DNA from: Lachnospiraceae bacterium EP-SM-12S-S03
GTDB lineage: Bacteria; Bacillota; Clostridia; Lachnospirales; Lachnospiraceae
Assembly: GCA_020540725.1 (NCBI GenBank)
Contig: JAJBSL010000001.1
Coordinates: forward strand, 1-64,000
Direction of reading: 5' to 3'
Length of the DNA stretch: 64,000 nt
Program-made: the position numbers and the translations under genes
The notes under the pieces: generated by a model
Seen by the model: the letters and a program-made list of their open reading frames with translations, nothing else
What the model was told of the DNA's origin: nothing
Database searches by the model: none
Shown: positions 44,020 to 53,320 of the stretch, in pieces
How positions within the stretch are numbered: the stretch's first letter is position 1
How the letters are laid out: each line of letters begins with the position of its first letter

Positions 44020-47004
44020 TTATTTTTTCACAAGTTTGATTTCAATGGCCTCAATATGTTTTGCTTTTCCAGTCGTTCCTGCAACAGCTCCGTTTTTCAC
44101 CCATTTTTGCCATCCAAGATCTTTCACATGCACTCGGTAAGTAACATCATAGTGCTTTGCCAAATTCCCTGTTAATTTGATTTTCATCGCCTCTATGCTC
44201 AACACTTTTCCTGTTGTTCCCGCCAGTGCACCTTCATTGACCCAGTTTTGCCAACCGATGTTTCTCACATGGGCACTGTATTGAATAGAACCACTATACA
44301 CTTTATTCTTTAAGGATATTTTTATTCCTTCTATTGGCAGTACTTTTCCTACTGTACCACTGGTTGCTCCATCCATCACACTACTTTGCCAGCCGATATT
44401 TCTCACATGACTACTATAGCTTATGTTTGTTGTTTTCTCAACAAATGCGTTTCCTACAGTTCCCGGTGCCGGGCTGCCCTTCGTTACTAATACAATCTGT
44501 ATTGCTTCTAAGTGTTTTCCATACCCTTGAGTTCCTGCTGCTGCTCCATTTTTAGCCCATCCGAGCCATCCGTAATCTTGTGCATGCACACGGTAATAAA
44601 TATCATATTTTGAGCTCTTGGAACCTGTCAGTTCTATTTTTATAGCTTCCAATCGTTTTGGGCTTGATGTGGCATTGGACTCTTTTCCATCTGCTACATA
44701 TCCTTGCCACCCTACATTCGGAATATGCGTACTGTATTTCACACCCAATCCGCTAATACCTTTGGTCTGAATTTTTATTCCTGTAAGAGCAGAATTCATT
44801 CCAATCGTACCGCTTTGCTTTCCATTTTTACTAGTTCCTGTCCAACCAAGAGCGGCCACATTCGTACTGTATTCTATAGCATTCGCTACTGACGAAGAAA
44901 CAGATACATCCTTTTCTTTCTTTAAAAGCACAATCTGAATGGCTTCAATGTGTTTCCCTTTACCGGTTGTTCCACCAATTTCCCCATTAGACACGTATTT
45001 TGTCCATCCGGTACCTTGTACATGAACACGATATTGTATATCATAACTGCTGGCAGCACTTCCAGTTAGTTCTATCTTAATGGCCTCCATGGATTTCGCC
45101 TTTCCTGTTGTTCCTGCCAACTGTCCTCCATTCACCCATGACTGCCATCCTATATCTGATACATGCGCACTATATCGGATTCCAAGATTACTAATGCCTT
45201 TTATCTCAATTTTAATTCCTTCCATCGGATAATTTATTCCGGTTGTTCCACTCTGCTCCCCGTTCTTGACTGCGCTCTCCCATCCAATGTTCGCAACATG
45301 TGAACTGTAAGAAATTGCATTCTTTACTGATGACGGGACTGAAACAGCAGGAACCTTCGGATTTGGCACCTTATCACTAGGTTTGTTTCCGTCGTCCGGA
45401 TCTGTCTGAGAGCCATTTCCATTGTTTACAATTTTTACATAATCCGAACTGATATATGCATACATATTCGCAAAATCATAGACTCCGCTGCTGCTATTGA
45501 TTGCTGTTCTTCCACTATTTAACACTCCGTCACTTTGAATTTTATAAAATTTATTCACCGGAGTCTTATTTAATACAATATAAGCGCAATTTGCCTGTTT
45601 TGGTGTTTTAAATAATGCTGTTGAAGATGTATTGCTATCTTTTCTGACATTTACAGTATTATTCGGACCAATTGTATCTTTGATTGCAATCGTATACTTA
45701 TTTGCATCCTTATTTCCATTCGCTTTATCTAGATTCCAAGCCATTGAAGCTGCTTTTTCTCCCCAATACGGATCCGAAGCATATTTCACATTCATACCAC
45801 TGGCCTTATTTCCAAGAAATCCTCCGAAATATTTCCAGTTCTTTGGGTTCAAATACTCTTTCGACATCCATTTTTCTGCAAATTCTTTGATACACTGTTC
45901 TACGCTTGCAAAATAATTTGCACTTTGTCCTGGTGAAGAATCCACTGCATTCAGACCAAATAAATTGTTTTTACTCTGTGCTATATTACTTGACCCCCAT
46001 GCACTTTCATTTGCCGCAAGTCCGGCCATCAGCAAAGCATTCACGCCATATGTATTCTGCTTCTCCACAAATTCCGAACCTGTATTTTTCATTTTAGAAT
46101 TTGAAGCAACTTTATTATTGATGATCGTATTCAATGTGCTGCTATTGTAATTGGATTGACTTCTCAATGGAAGATATTGGAAATAGTCGTAATAAGGATT
46201 GTTTGCATTTACTGCATGTGTCCTCGTATTATTGGTATAATCATCCAACATCTCTCCGAAATCACTTTCCGTGTAAAAATAGTGCCCATCATAACTATAA
46301 TATTTTGTTCCTGATTTTAGATAAGATGGTGCCGGTCCATTATCCAGTGTACTTCCATAGTTTGTCACATTGACATTTGTAGAAATATAATGGTACAGAC
46401 GTCCACCGGAAATCTCATAATGACTGACAGATTTTGCGCTGGATTTTGCAATCACCTGAACTTTACTTTCGTCTACCTGACCGATGACTCCGCCAAGCAT
46501 GAATTTGACTTTTCCCCCACTTGTCCCCAGGTAAGCAGCATCTGCTCCGTAGGTTCCTGCCACATATCCTTCTGCTCCGGTTCCTACTTCCGTATAATTA
46601 ATTACTCCGGATGTCTTTCTAAAATTCACAATCTGCTCCGTCACCGCTCTCGCTTGCAAAGCTTCTTCTACGATTGTATGATCTCCAGACATATCTACAA
46701 AGGTTACGTTACCGTCTTTATCTACAACATTCACATTATGTTCATCGACAAACTGTTCTCCTGCTGTGCTCTCCTGACTTTCTTCTGCCTCCATAGCGTC
46801 TTGTTCTTCGTTCTTCTTAGACTCCTCAGCAGTTTCTTCGTTTCCTGTTGCTGCTTCTGGATTTATCTCATCCTGAACTACCTCTTCTGACACTTCGTTC
46901 GTTGTGTCTTCTTTTTGCACTTCTGCTGCATAACTTGTCACATTCGCTGCATTTCCGAAAATTAAGCTACATGCCAACAGTAATGCTAACCCCTTTTTTT
47001 TCAT
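44020..47004 (-). CDS. Glucosaminidase with nine ChW repeats
   Basis: A secreted peptidoglycan hydrolase of about 994 residues. A signal peptide is followed by an acidic linker, a region of beta strands (about 120-270), and a glucosaminidase domain: NTYGVNALLMAGLAANESAWG carries the catalytic Glu, and NNLFGLNA and YASDPYWGEKAA follow. An SH3b-like segment (TVNVRKDSNTSSTALFKT) comes next, then nine ChW repeats in three triplets to the C-terminus. It would cut glycan strands in the wall. The start at 47004 has GAGGAGG 6 bases upstream; a longer frame to 47034 overlaps the lipoprotein gene end. Confidence 0.93.
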   Translation of the reverse strand: MKKKGLALLLACSLIFGNAANVTSYAAEVQKEDTTNEVSEEVVQDEINPEAATGNEETAEESKKNEEQDAMEAEESQESTAGEQFVDEHNVNVVDKDGNVTFVDMSGDHTIVEEALQARAVTEQIVNFRKTSGVINYTEVGTGAEGYVAGTYGADAAYLGTSGGKVKFMLGGVIGQVDESKVQVIAKSSAKSVSHYEISGGRLYHYISTNVNVTNYGSTLDNGPAPSYLKSGTKYYSYDGHYFYTESDFGEMLDDYTNNTRTHAVNANNPYYDYFQYLPLRSQSNYNSSTLNTIINNKVASNSKMKNTGSEFVEKQNTYGVNALLMAGLAANESAWGSSNIAQSKNNLFGLNAVDSSPGQSANYFASVEQCIKEFAEKWMSKEYLNPKNWKYFGGFLGNKASGMNVKYASDPYWGEKAASMAWNLDKANGNKDANKYTIAIKDTIGPNNTVNVRKDSNTSSTALFKTPKQANCAYIVLNKTPVNKFYKIQSDGVLNSGRTAINSSSGVYDFANMYAYISSDYVKIVNNGNGSQTDPDDGNKPSDKVPNPKVPAVSVPSSVKNAISYSSHVANIGWESAVKNGEQSGTTGINYPMEGIKIEIKGISNLGIRYSAHVSDIGWQSWVNGGQLAGTTGKAKSMEAIKIELTGSAASSYDIQYRVHVQGTGWTKYVSNGEIGGTTGKGKHIEAIQIVLLKKEKDVSVSSSVANAIEYSTNVAALGWTGTSKNGKQSGTIGMNSALTGIKIQTKGISGLGVKYSTHIPNVGWQGYVADGKESNATSSPKRLEAIKIELTGSKSSKYDIYYRVHAQDYGWLGWAKNGAAAGTQGYGKHLEAIQIVLVTKGSPAPGTVGNAFVEKTTNISYSSHVRNIGWQSSVMDGATSGTVGKVLPIEGIKISLKNKVYSGSIQYSAHVRNIGWQNWVNEGALAGTTGKVLSIEAMKIKLTGNLAKHYDVTYRVHVKDLGWQKWVKNGAVAGTTGKAKHIEAIEIKLVKK

Positions 47005-47030
47005 ACGTTTCCTCCTCTTATTGTATTTTA

Positions 47031-48089
47031 TCATTTTGTTATCTTACAATGATCAACAACCCAGTTCTGTACTATTTCTAAAAGAATAAGCTTATCAACT
47101 TCTCCTTTTCCAATCATTTCTTCCATTTCCTCTAATGTTTCAAATCCATATTCAGAAATATATTCTTTTTCTAATGCTTTCATTTTTTCATCAGATGGAT
47201 ACAAATTTTCCGCTTCAGCAATTAGCTCTGCTGTTAAATACTCTTTCACCTTTTCTTTCGAAATTTCTTCAAGATCAATTTCTGCCGAAAAGTCATCTTC
47301 TGACATTCCTGATTGCATAAGGTAAATTTTTCTTTCTTCTTCTAATCGTTCTTTCGGATACTTTCTCACTTTTGTATGATCCAGTACTTGTTTCCAAATT
47401 TTTGCACGTTCCTCCAAATTTACAGTAACGCCATTCTCTTCTTCCAAAATCTTTCTGACTTCTTCCTTATACTCATCTACTGTTTTTGATTTTGTGGAAA
47501 TACGTTGCACAAATTGATCATTCAACTGCGGAGTTTCTGCTTCTTGCAGCCTTTCCAGTTTGATATGAACGGAAACTTCTTTTCCTTCTGATCCTTCATA
47601 GTATTCTGGAAGAACCCCTTTTACTGAGAATTCATCTCCTATCTGATGCCCTATGATTCCTGTTTCAATACTTTCACTAAATTCCCCGGAACCAATTTGC
47701 AGTTGCAAGTTCTTTTCCTTCCACTTAAATTGGTTATTCTCGCCCGAAAAATCAATCGTTGCTATATCGCCTTTCTGTGCCGATCGATTCTGAATTTCAC
47801 GCAAAATTTTATTTGATTCTAATATAGAAGTAATTTTCTGTTCAACATCTTCATCTGTCACTTCTGAAGCCGCCAAATCTTCCACTTCTATTCCTTTATA
47901 GGCGGATATCGTTATATATTCATTAGATAGTCCCCCTGTGTCCTTTGTCTTTTCTTCGGATTTCTCAGAATTAATTGTGATATCCTGTAGGTTCTTTTCC
48001 TCAAGATTTTTTTCTGTAGATTTGCATCCTGACAAAACAACGGTTGCTAAGAGGCATGCCAAAACTATTTTTACCCTTTTCATATGCAT
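47031..48089 (-). CDS. Trigger-factor/FKBP-like foldase lipoprotein
   Basis: A 352-residue lipoprotein: the lipobox LSGC ends at Cys22 (numbering from 48089). A disordered Lys/Glu-rich stretch follows. Residues of about 65-180 resemble the trigger factor start and its FKBP domain (GIEVEDLAASEVTDEDVEQKI, QKGDIATIDFSGE, ESIETGIIGHQIGDEFSVKGVLPEYY). A helical C-terminal arm completes the trigger-factor-like layout. It probably helps to fold secreted proteins outside the membrane, most obviously the large ChW enzymes encoded on both sides. The start may be the ATG at 48089 or the one two codons later. Confidence 0.85.
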   Translation of the reverse strand: MHMKRVKIVLACLLATVVLSGCKSTEKNLEEKNLQDITINSEKSEEKTKDTGGLSNEYITISAYKGIEVEDLAASEVTDEDVEQKITSILESNKILREIQNRSAQKGDIATIDFSGENNQFKWKEKNLQLQIGSGEFSESIETGIIGHQIGDEFSVKGVLPEYYEGSEGKEVSVHIKLERLQEAETPQLNDQFVQRISTKSKTVDEYKEEVRKILEEENGVTVNLEERAKIWKQVLDHTKVRKYPKERLEEERKIYLMQSGMSEDDFSAEIDLEEISKEKVKEYLTAELIAEAENLYPSDEKMKALEKEYISEYGFETLEEMEEMIGKGEVDKLILLEIVQNWVVDHCKITK

Positions 48090-48097
48090 TCTTCTTC

Positions 48098-50104
48098 CTA
48101 TACAAACGGACGCATCACGCCTTTTATATTGGAACGGTGTGAATTCTTAATTGGCCATACCACAGCTTTCGTTGGCCACTCTTCAATCACCTTGTCGTTC
48201 CCCAAGTATATTGCTACATGAATGATTACTCCATTTGAACTTTGATAGAAGATTAAATCTCCTCTTTGACGCTGACTATACGGAACTTTCTTCATTGGTA
48301 AATTCCACAGGTTTCTCGATTCATATTCATATCCCGGACGAGAATGCCGAATTGGACTAACCGGTGCCGGATCGATTCCTGCCGAGTACAATGCCTGCAT
48401 TACCAAACCACTACAATCCGCACCTGTTCCCGGCGCTCCCGCAGCTCCGATAACATATTCTGTACCAAGATATTTGTATGCTGTACTAATCATAGCCTCA
48501 ATACAATCTTTTCTGCTACTTACCGCACTCGTCTTTAGCGGCGCCACATATGTTCCAAGAGTATACCATTGATTTTCAGTATATCCCAAAGCTTTCCAGG
48601 TTGCAAGATTTACAACTCCTGTCACAGGCAATCCTTTTGCTTTCTGAAATTTTCTAACCGAAAGCATTGTAGTAGCATCCATAATTGCTCGTCTGCTGCC
48701 CAATCCCAGTTTCTTCTGTACATACTTTACTTTTACACCCATATACCCACTGGACAGATTGTATCCTCCTCCACTCAATGTCTTTTGCACATGTTTTATC
48801 TGAAGATATTGAGACGGATTCTGATATACATATGTGTCCCAAAATGCTTTTGAAGTGCTTATCTGTGCTCTTCTCTTCGGTACTAATTGAATTTGTAGGG
48901 CCTCCATTCTGTATGACAAATTCTGGCTTCCTGCCGGATTTCCATTTAGCGTCCAGCCTAGCCATCCAAAATTCTGTACATGAGCTCTATAATATACATT
49001 ATAATATTTCGCAACATCTCCTGTCAGCTTAATCTGTATAGCCTCTACTTTTAATCTTTTTCCTTTTGTTCCGGCATATTCTCCATCATATTTCCAATCC
49101 TGCCATCCGATATCCTGCACATGCAATCTATATGCAATTCCACCCTTCAGTGCGTTCTCTGACTCCGTGTTCAAAGAAATATTAAGGCCTTCTATCCGAA
49201 GATTCTTGCCTATTGTTCCTAAAGTTTCTCCTTCTATTATAGGTTTTGTATCACCGACATTTTGCACATGTCCTGAATATTGTAAGTCACTCCGATTATA
49301 ATCTTTTACAAAATGCGCCCCATTTTTTGATGGTACATCAGTATCGCCTTTTTTGAAAACTTGAACCGTAATCGCCTCTATATGCTCTGCCAGTCCTTCA
49401 CTCCCACTTTCTGCACCATTCGATGTCCACGCTAAATTGCCTATATTTGATATATGTGTACAATAATAAATATCGTAAGTTTCTTCCAAATCGCCTTTAA
49501 ATCTGATTTGAATCGCCTCTACTCTTTTTCTTTTCCCTGTAGTCCCCGCAATTTCTCCGCCTGAAACCCAATTCTGCCATCCGATATCCTGCACATGTGC
49601 GCGATATTCTATTTGATGATTCAGGTTCTCTCCTGTACTTGCATCTTCCAGAAAAAATTCGACAGCTTCCATTCTATAAAATTTACCAGATGTTCCAGCC
49701 ATTTGACCTGCTTCTACCGGATCTTGCCATCCGATATTCTGCACGTGAGCTCGGTAAGTTAGTCTTAATTGTCTCTCATGCATAGGTTCTTCCAAATTAT
49801 CACTTTGTGTCTCTCCCTGTTCTTCTTGCTCTCCATCAGGGATCACCTCAGTCGTACCATCTTCTGTCAAATCATCATCCTCAATATTCTCTTCAAAATC
49901 AGAAGTATCATTTTCATTCTGTTCTTCATCTTCTATCTGATTTTCATCTAAAAGCATATCATCCGATGGCTTAGTTCCTTCTGAATCCTGAGTGCTCTCC
50001 ATACCGTCCTGCATGTCTACCGCAGCCAATACCTGCCCGGATTCCATGCTTAAGATGAGCGCCAACACAAACGCAGCAAAACGTATTTTTCTTTTGCCTT
50101 TCAT
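48098..50104 (-). CDS. NlpC/P60 endopeptidase with six ChW repeats
   Basis: A secreted 668-residue wall hydrolase. A signal peptide (about 1-27) and an extremely acidic linker are followed by six ChW repeats in two triplets (about 110-405). A peptidoglycan-binding type 1 segment follows (GYMGVKVKYVQKKLGLGSRR, VRKFQKAKGLPVTGVV). The C-terminal NlpC/P60 domain has Cys564 in GADCSGLV and His629 in VIIHVAIYLG. It would cleave stem peptides. It lies 28 bp after the nucleotidyltransferase gene and 8 bp before the foldase gene. Confidence 0.93.
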   Translation of the reverse strand: MKGKRKIRFAAFVLALILSMESGQVLAAVDMQDGMESTQDSEGTKPSDDMLLDENQIEDEEQNENDTSDFEENIEDDDLTEDGTTEVIPDGEQEEQGETQSDNLEEPMHERQLRLTYRAHVQNIGWQDPVEAGQMAGTSGKFYRMEAVEFFLEDASTGENLNHQIEYRAHVQDIGWQNWVSGGEIAGTTGKRKRVEAIQIRFKGDLEETYDIYYCTHISNIGNLAWTSNGAESGSEGLAEHIEAITVQVFKKGDTDVPSKNGAHFVKDYNRSDLQYSGHVQNVGDTKPIIEGETLGTIGKNLRIEGLNISLNTESENALKGGIAYRLHVQDIGWQDWKYDGEYAGTKGKRLKVEAIQIKLTGDVAKYYNVYYRAHVQNFGWLGWTLNGNPAGSQNLSYRMEALQIQLVPKRRAQISTSKAFWDTYVYQNPSQYLQIKHVQKTLSGGGYNLSSGYMGVKVKYVQKKLGLGSRRAIMDATTMLSVRKFQKAKGLPVTGVVNLATWKALGYTENQWYTLGTYVAPLKTSAVSSRKDCIEAMISTAYKYLGTEYVIGAAGAPGTGADCSGLVMQALYSAGIDPAPVSPIRHSRPGYEYESRNLWNLPMKKVPYSQRQRGDLIFYQSSNGVIIHVAIYLGNDKVIEEWPTKAVVWPIKNSHRSNIKGVMRPFV

Positions 50105-50132
50105 TCCTTCTTATGCTCTTCCTTTGTCTTAT

Positions 50133-51053
50133 TTATCCAAACAATTTCTCTGGATATACTCCTTTTTCCACAAGTTCCCTTACCGATGCAACAACCGCTT
50201 CTTTATCTTCTTTATAAGTTACTCCGAACCATTTATCATGAGATTGTAATACCTTCAGATCAACCTGGTCTTCTTTTAAAAGCCCTCCCACAATAGTTGG
50301 AAGCAGATATTCTGCTTTTGCATTTTTCGGCACATCTTTCTCTAAGAATTCTTCGAATCCATTTTCCAAAATTTCAAAGAAATCCGGATATAATCCCCAC
50401 ATATTCATAGAAACAGGAACATTTACATCTACAGCATGTAGTGTATCGCCAATTCTTACCGCAGCTCCTTCTGCTGTTTTTTCAATATTGGATGTTTCTA
50501 CGATATCTGACAGATGCCCTTTTTCATCTACACTACAGAGTCCCCTTGTAACTCCTCCATTTTCGCTTAACGTATTTCCGAGAACAAATCCTACCATACA
50601 AGCCTGTACTTTTTCTGATGCAGTATGTTCACTTGTCAAATATGCATAAGCTTCTCTATATGCTTCTTTCCCGTAGTAATCGTCGGCATTAATCACAAGA
50701 AACGGTTCTTTTACCACATCTTTACAGCAAAGAATCGCCTGTCCTGTCCCCCACGGTTTTGTTCTGTCCTGATACATATCACGAAATCTTTCCGGAATAT
50801 CTTCTTTTTCCTGGTATGCATAAGCTACTTCAATTTCTTTTTCGATACGGTTTCCGATCACTTCTTTAAAATCTTTCTCCAGATCTTTACGAATCACAAA
50901 TACAACTTTATTGAATCCGGCTTCTCTTGCATCGTAAATGGAATAGTCCATAATAATCTCACCGTTTGGCCCCACCGGCTCCAACTGTTTGATTCCGCCG
51001 CCAAACCGGCTCCCGATTCCTGCCGCCATAATAACTAATGTTGCTTTCTTCAT
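50133..51053 (-). CDS. Sugar-phosphate nucleotidyltransferase
   Basis: A 306-residue cytoplasmic enzyme with the nucleotide-binding start VIMAAGIGSRFGGGIKQLEPVGPNGE and FLVINADDYYG (metal-binding Asp pair). WGTGQAIL is the NTP/sugar-phosphate binding region. It most resembles UTP-glucose-1-phosphate-type uridylyltransferases of the NTP_transferase group, but the sugar and nucleotide are uncertain. It is the first gene of the operon with the ChW wall enzymes, behind its own promoter. It may supply an NDP-sugar to the neighbouring polysaccharide pathway. Confidence 0.8.
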   Translation of the reverse strand: MKKATLVIMAAGIGSRFGGGIKQLEPVGPNGEIIMDYSIYDAREAGFNKVVFVIRKDLEKDFKEVIGNRIEKEIEVAYAYQEKEDIPERFRDMYQDRTKPWGTGQAILCCKDVVKEPFLVINADDYYGKEAYREAYAYLTSEHTASEKVQACMVGFVLGNTLSENGGVTRGLCSVDEKGHLSDIVETSNIEKTAEGAAVRIGDTLHAVDVNVPVSMNMWGLYPDFFEILENGFEEFLEKDVPKNAKAEYLLPTIVGGLLKEDQVDLKVLQSHDKWFGVTYKEDKEAVVASVRELVEKGVYPEKLFG

Positions 51054-51087
51054 GAACTTTATCTCCTTTTTAATTTAAGACATATTT

Positions 51088-51115
51088 ATTATAGTTTAAC
51101 ACGATTTTCCAGCAA
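51088..51115 (-). promoter_or_regulatory. Promoter of the nucleotidyltransferase-ChW operon
   Basis: On the minus strand -35 TTGCTG (51110-51115), 16-bp spacer, perfect -10 TATAAT (51088-51093), 35 bp before the gene. The next 140 bp toward the VanZ gene hold no other clear element. Confidence 0.65.
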
Positions 51116-51255
51116 TTCCTATACCTTTTCCGCTTTTTATGCTAAACTATCTTCCGTAAGGTTACTGTTCACTCCTAACCGCCACCCATATGTGTACACC
51201 GGTCCCGCACCACGTGCTAAAACTACTCATTTTTAGATTTGAAAGGAGTCTGTTT

Positions 51256-51759
51256 ATGACATTTATACAGAACAAAAAATTTCTTTCCTACATAAAACCT
51301 TTTTCTTTTCTTCCTGCTATTATGGTCATGTGCCTTATTTTTTCATTTTCCTCACAAAACGGTACAGAATCAGGAAGTCTAAGCCACTCCATCAGTTTAC
51401 AGATCATCCAAATCGGAAATTCTGTTTTCCATCAGGATCTATCTGATCGTGAACTTGAACATTACGCAGACCGAATTGAAATCCCCGTCCGTAAACTGGC
51501 TCATATGACGGAATACTGCGTCTTTTCTCTTACAATCCTATTCCCACTTTACCTATATGGCGTACGTGGAAAACATCTGCTCTTATTTACTCTGGTTTTC
51601 TGTGTCTGCTTTGCCGCAAGCGATGAATTTCATCAATCCTTCGTCGCCGGAAGAGGACCTTCTATAAAAGATGTGCTTATCGACAGTATCGGCGGCAGTA
51701 TCGGAACAACAATTGGATATCGGATAACCAAATATTTCAAAAGGAGAAGCCATAAATAG
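51256..51759 (+). CDS. VanZ-family membrane protein
   Basis: A 167-residue membrane protein with about four helices. Family marks are FSFSSQNG after the first helix, KLAHMTEYCVFSLTI, and SDEFHQSFVAGRGPSIKDVLIDSIGG. The VanZ family was named for teicoplanin resistance, but most members, like this one, lie outside resistance clusters and have no defined role. The start at 51256 has AAAGGAG 7 bases upstream; a longer frame from 51190 has none. It is the only plus-strand gene in the right two thirds of the window and converges with ptsH. Confidence 0.88.
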   Translation: MTFIQNKKFLSYIKPFSFLPAIMVMCLIFSFSSQNGTESGSLSHSISLQIIQIGNSVFHQDLSDRELEHYADRIEIPVRKLAHMTEYCVFSLTILFPLYLYGVRGKHLLLFTLVFCVCFAASDEFHQSFVAGRGPSIKDVLIDSIGGSIGTTIGYRITKYFKRRSHK

Positions 51760-51768
51760 CTTCTCCTT
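51741..51768. terminator. Bidirectional terminator between vanZ-like gene and ptsH
   Basis: A perfect 10-bp stem AAGGAGAAGC/GCTTCTCCTT with an 8-nt loop. The right arm overlaps the VanZ stop codon, and the hairpin lies 16 bp past the HPr stop on the other strand. Confidence 0.75.
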
Positions 51769-51783
51769 CTATTTCTTATGCAT

Positions 51784-52050
51784 CTATTCTTCTAACTCTT
51801 CTTCCACCAAATGAACCATAGCTTCTATTGCACGCTCTTCGCTCTCACCTTCACATGTAATCACAAGTTCATCGCCTTGCTTAATGCAGGCCGCTAATAC
51901 ACTTAATACGCTTTTCGCATTTCCGGTTGTATGACCTACCTGAAATCGGATACTGCACTCTTCAAATTCCGCAGCACGCTTGCAAAACATGCCCGCCGGT
52001 CTCAAATGAAGCCCTGTCGGATTCTTAATTTTTACTTTTTTACTTATCAT
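51784..52050 (-). CDS. ptsH: HPr-family phosphocarrier
   Basis: An 88-residue HPr. His15 in GLHLRPAG is the site phosphorylated by enzyme I, so it can carry phosphate in the PTS. The regulatory serine is present at Ser47 in NAKSVLSVLA. This separates it from Crh-type proteins, which lack the histidine. AGGAGG precedes the ATG by a few bases. It follows cdaR by 13 bp, so it is likely co-transcribed with the c-di-AMP genes, an unusual partner. No ptsI is nearby. Confidence 0.92.
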   Translation of the reverse strand: MISKKVKIKNPTGLHLRPAGMFCKRAAEFEECSIRFQVGHTTGNAKSVLSVLAACIKQGDELVITCEGESEERAIEAMVHLVEEELEE

Positions 52051-52063
52051 AGATTCCTCCTAT

Positions 52064-53320
52064 TTACTGTTGTTCTAATGAAATCTGCACTTTCGGACTA
52101 CCTACAAGGCTGCATCCTTCCGGAAGCTCGGCTTCTATCGGAACTGTATAGGTTCCCGGCGTTGTATACGGCTCCATATTCACATATACAGATGGTGCCT
52201 CTGTCATTTTCTCCAATGCTTCATCAGAACCCATTACGTGAATCTCAATATTTTCCAGTGCAGCAACAGTCGGCTTCAATCCACCCGCCACTTTTTCGAG
52301 AACAATGTTATTGCTTGGTATTGTAAATACTTTCGTTCCATATTTTTCTACCGGAACAGTTACAATAACGGTATCTGCTGTAGTATCCTCTAACACAATT
52401 CCATCCGGAAGATATTTGGTCAAATCCACGCTCACTTCCTGAGTAGAAGAAATATCTTCCAGTTTCAACGCTTCCGCCGGAATTACAATTTCTTCCAATT
52501 CCTTGATCTTATCTTCTTCTCCTGCCACCTTAACAAGTTGTGGAACACATGTCACTTTTCCGATAGAATAACCCGAAGCCGGATTGATATCATCATCCTC
52601 TACCTTAATCGGTATATCCTTCGTTTTCAGAATTTCCACATCTACCTTAAGCCCTTCCGATCCAAGATTATTTTCAAAAAGAGCCGGATCAATTTCTTCA
52701 TCATCCGCATCAAGAAGCTTCAATTCTGCCACAACAGACTGACTCTTCGACAATCCCGATACCTGTGCTTCCGCGACTACCTTCTTCACACGGTTAATCT
52801 GGGACTCTGCTCCTCCCAATCGTATCATCTTCGGATCCGCAACCAGTTTTCCAAGCGTATTCCCATCTCTTGGCGTTCCGTTTGTTTTCACACTGATCGT
52901 AAAGTCCTTCTGCGCACTCGGTTCAATCTCAATCTGTATATTTCTTGGATTTGTATATGCCTCGACATAATCTCCTTCAAACCCTTTAATTTCCACATCC
53001 GTTGGAAGCGTTGCATCGCTCAGCGAATTGCTGACACGGTTTCTGATATCTGCCGTGACTGTAATATCACTGGAGCGAACATCTGAAAGCACTTTTCTTC
53101 TAGCTCGGACCGTTACGGATACCGTCTCATTACCATCCAAAATACTATACGTACTGGCTTTTGTCGTAAATATCTCTTCATGAAGCACCTGAACCGGAAC
53201 ATTCCGAAACGTTTCCTCATCCACCGGATCATCTACGTTGACTACCAACATCCAGAGTATGATTGCAAAAAGAAGTGACATTACTTTCAGACCGATGTTA
53301 TTTGTTAATCTGTCTTTCAT
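52064..53320 (-). CDS. cdaR: CdaR/YbbR-domain regulator of diadenylate cyclase
   Basis: A 418-residue protein with one N-terminal membrane helix (about 9-28, GLKVMSLLFAIILWMLVVNV). The rest is extracytoplasmic and made of four YbbR repeats, each ending in a motif like IPV-V and containing a TVTVR- or VDLTKY-type strand. In other Firmicutes CdaR binds and regulates CdaA. The gene starts 23 bp inside the cdaA end, so they are translationally coupled. The usual next gene, glmM, is absent; ptsH takes its place. Confidence 0.92.
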   Translation of the reverse strand: MKDRLTNNIGLKVMSLLFAIILWMLVVNVDDPVDEETFRNVPVQVLHEEIFTTKASTYSILDGNETVSVTVRARRKVLSDVRSSDITVTADIRNRVSNSLSDATLPTDVEIKGFEGDYVEAYTNPRNIQIEIEPSAQKDFTISVKTNGTPRDGNTLGKLVADPKMIRLGGAESQINRVKKVVAEAQVSGLSKSQSVVAELKLLDADDEEIDPALFENNLGSEGLKVDVEILKTKDIPIKVEDDDINPASGYSIGKVTCVPQLVKVAGEEDKIKELEEIVIPAEALKLEDISSTQEVSVDLTKYLPDGIVLEDTTADTVIVTVPVEKYGTKVFTIPSNNIVLEKVAGGLKPTVAALENIEIHVMGSDEALEKMTEAPSVYVNMEPYTTPGTYTVPIEAELPEGCSLVGSPKVQISLEQQ

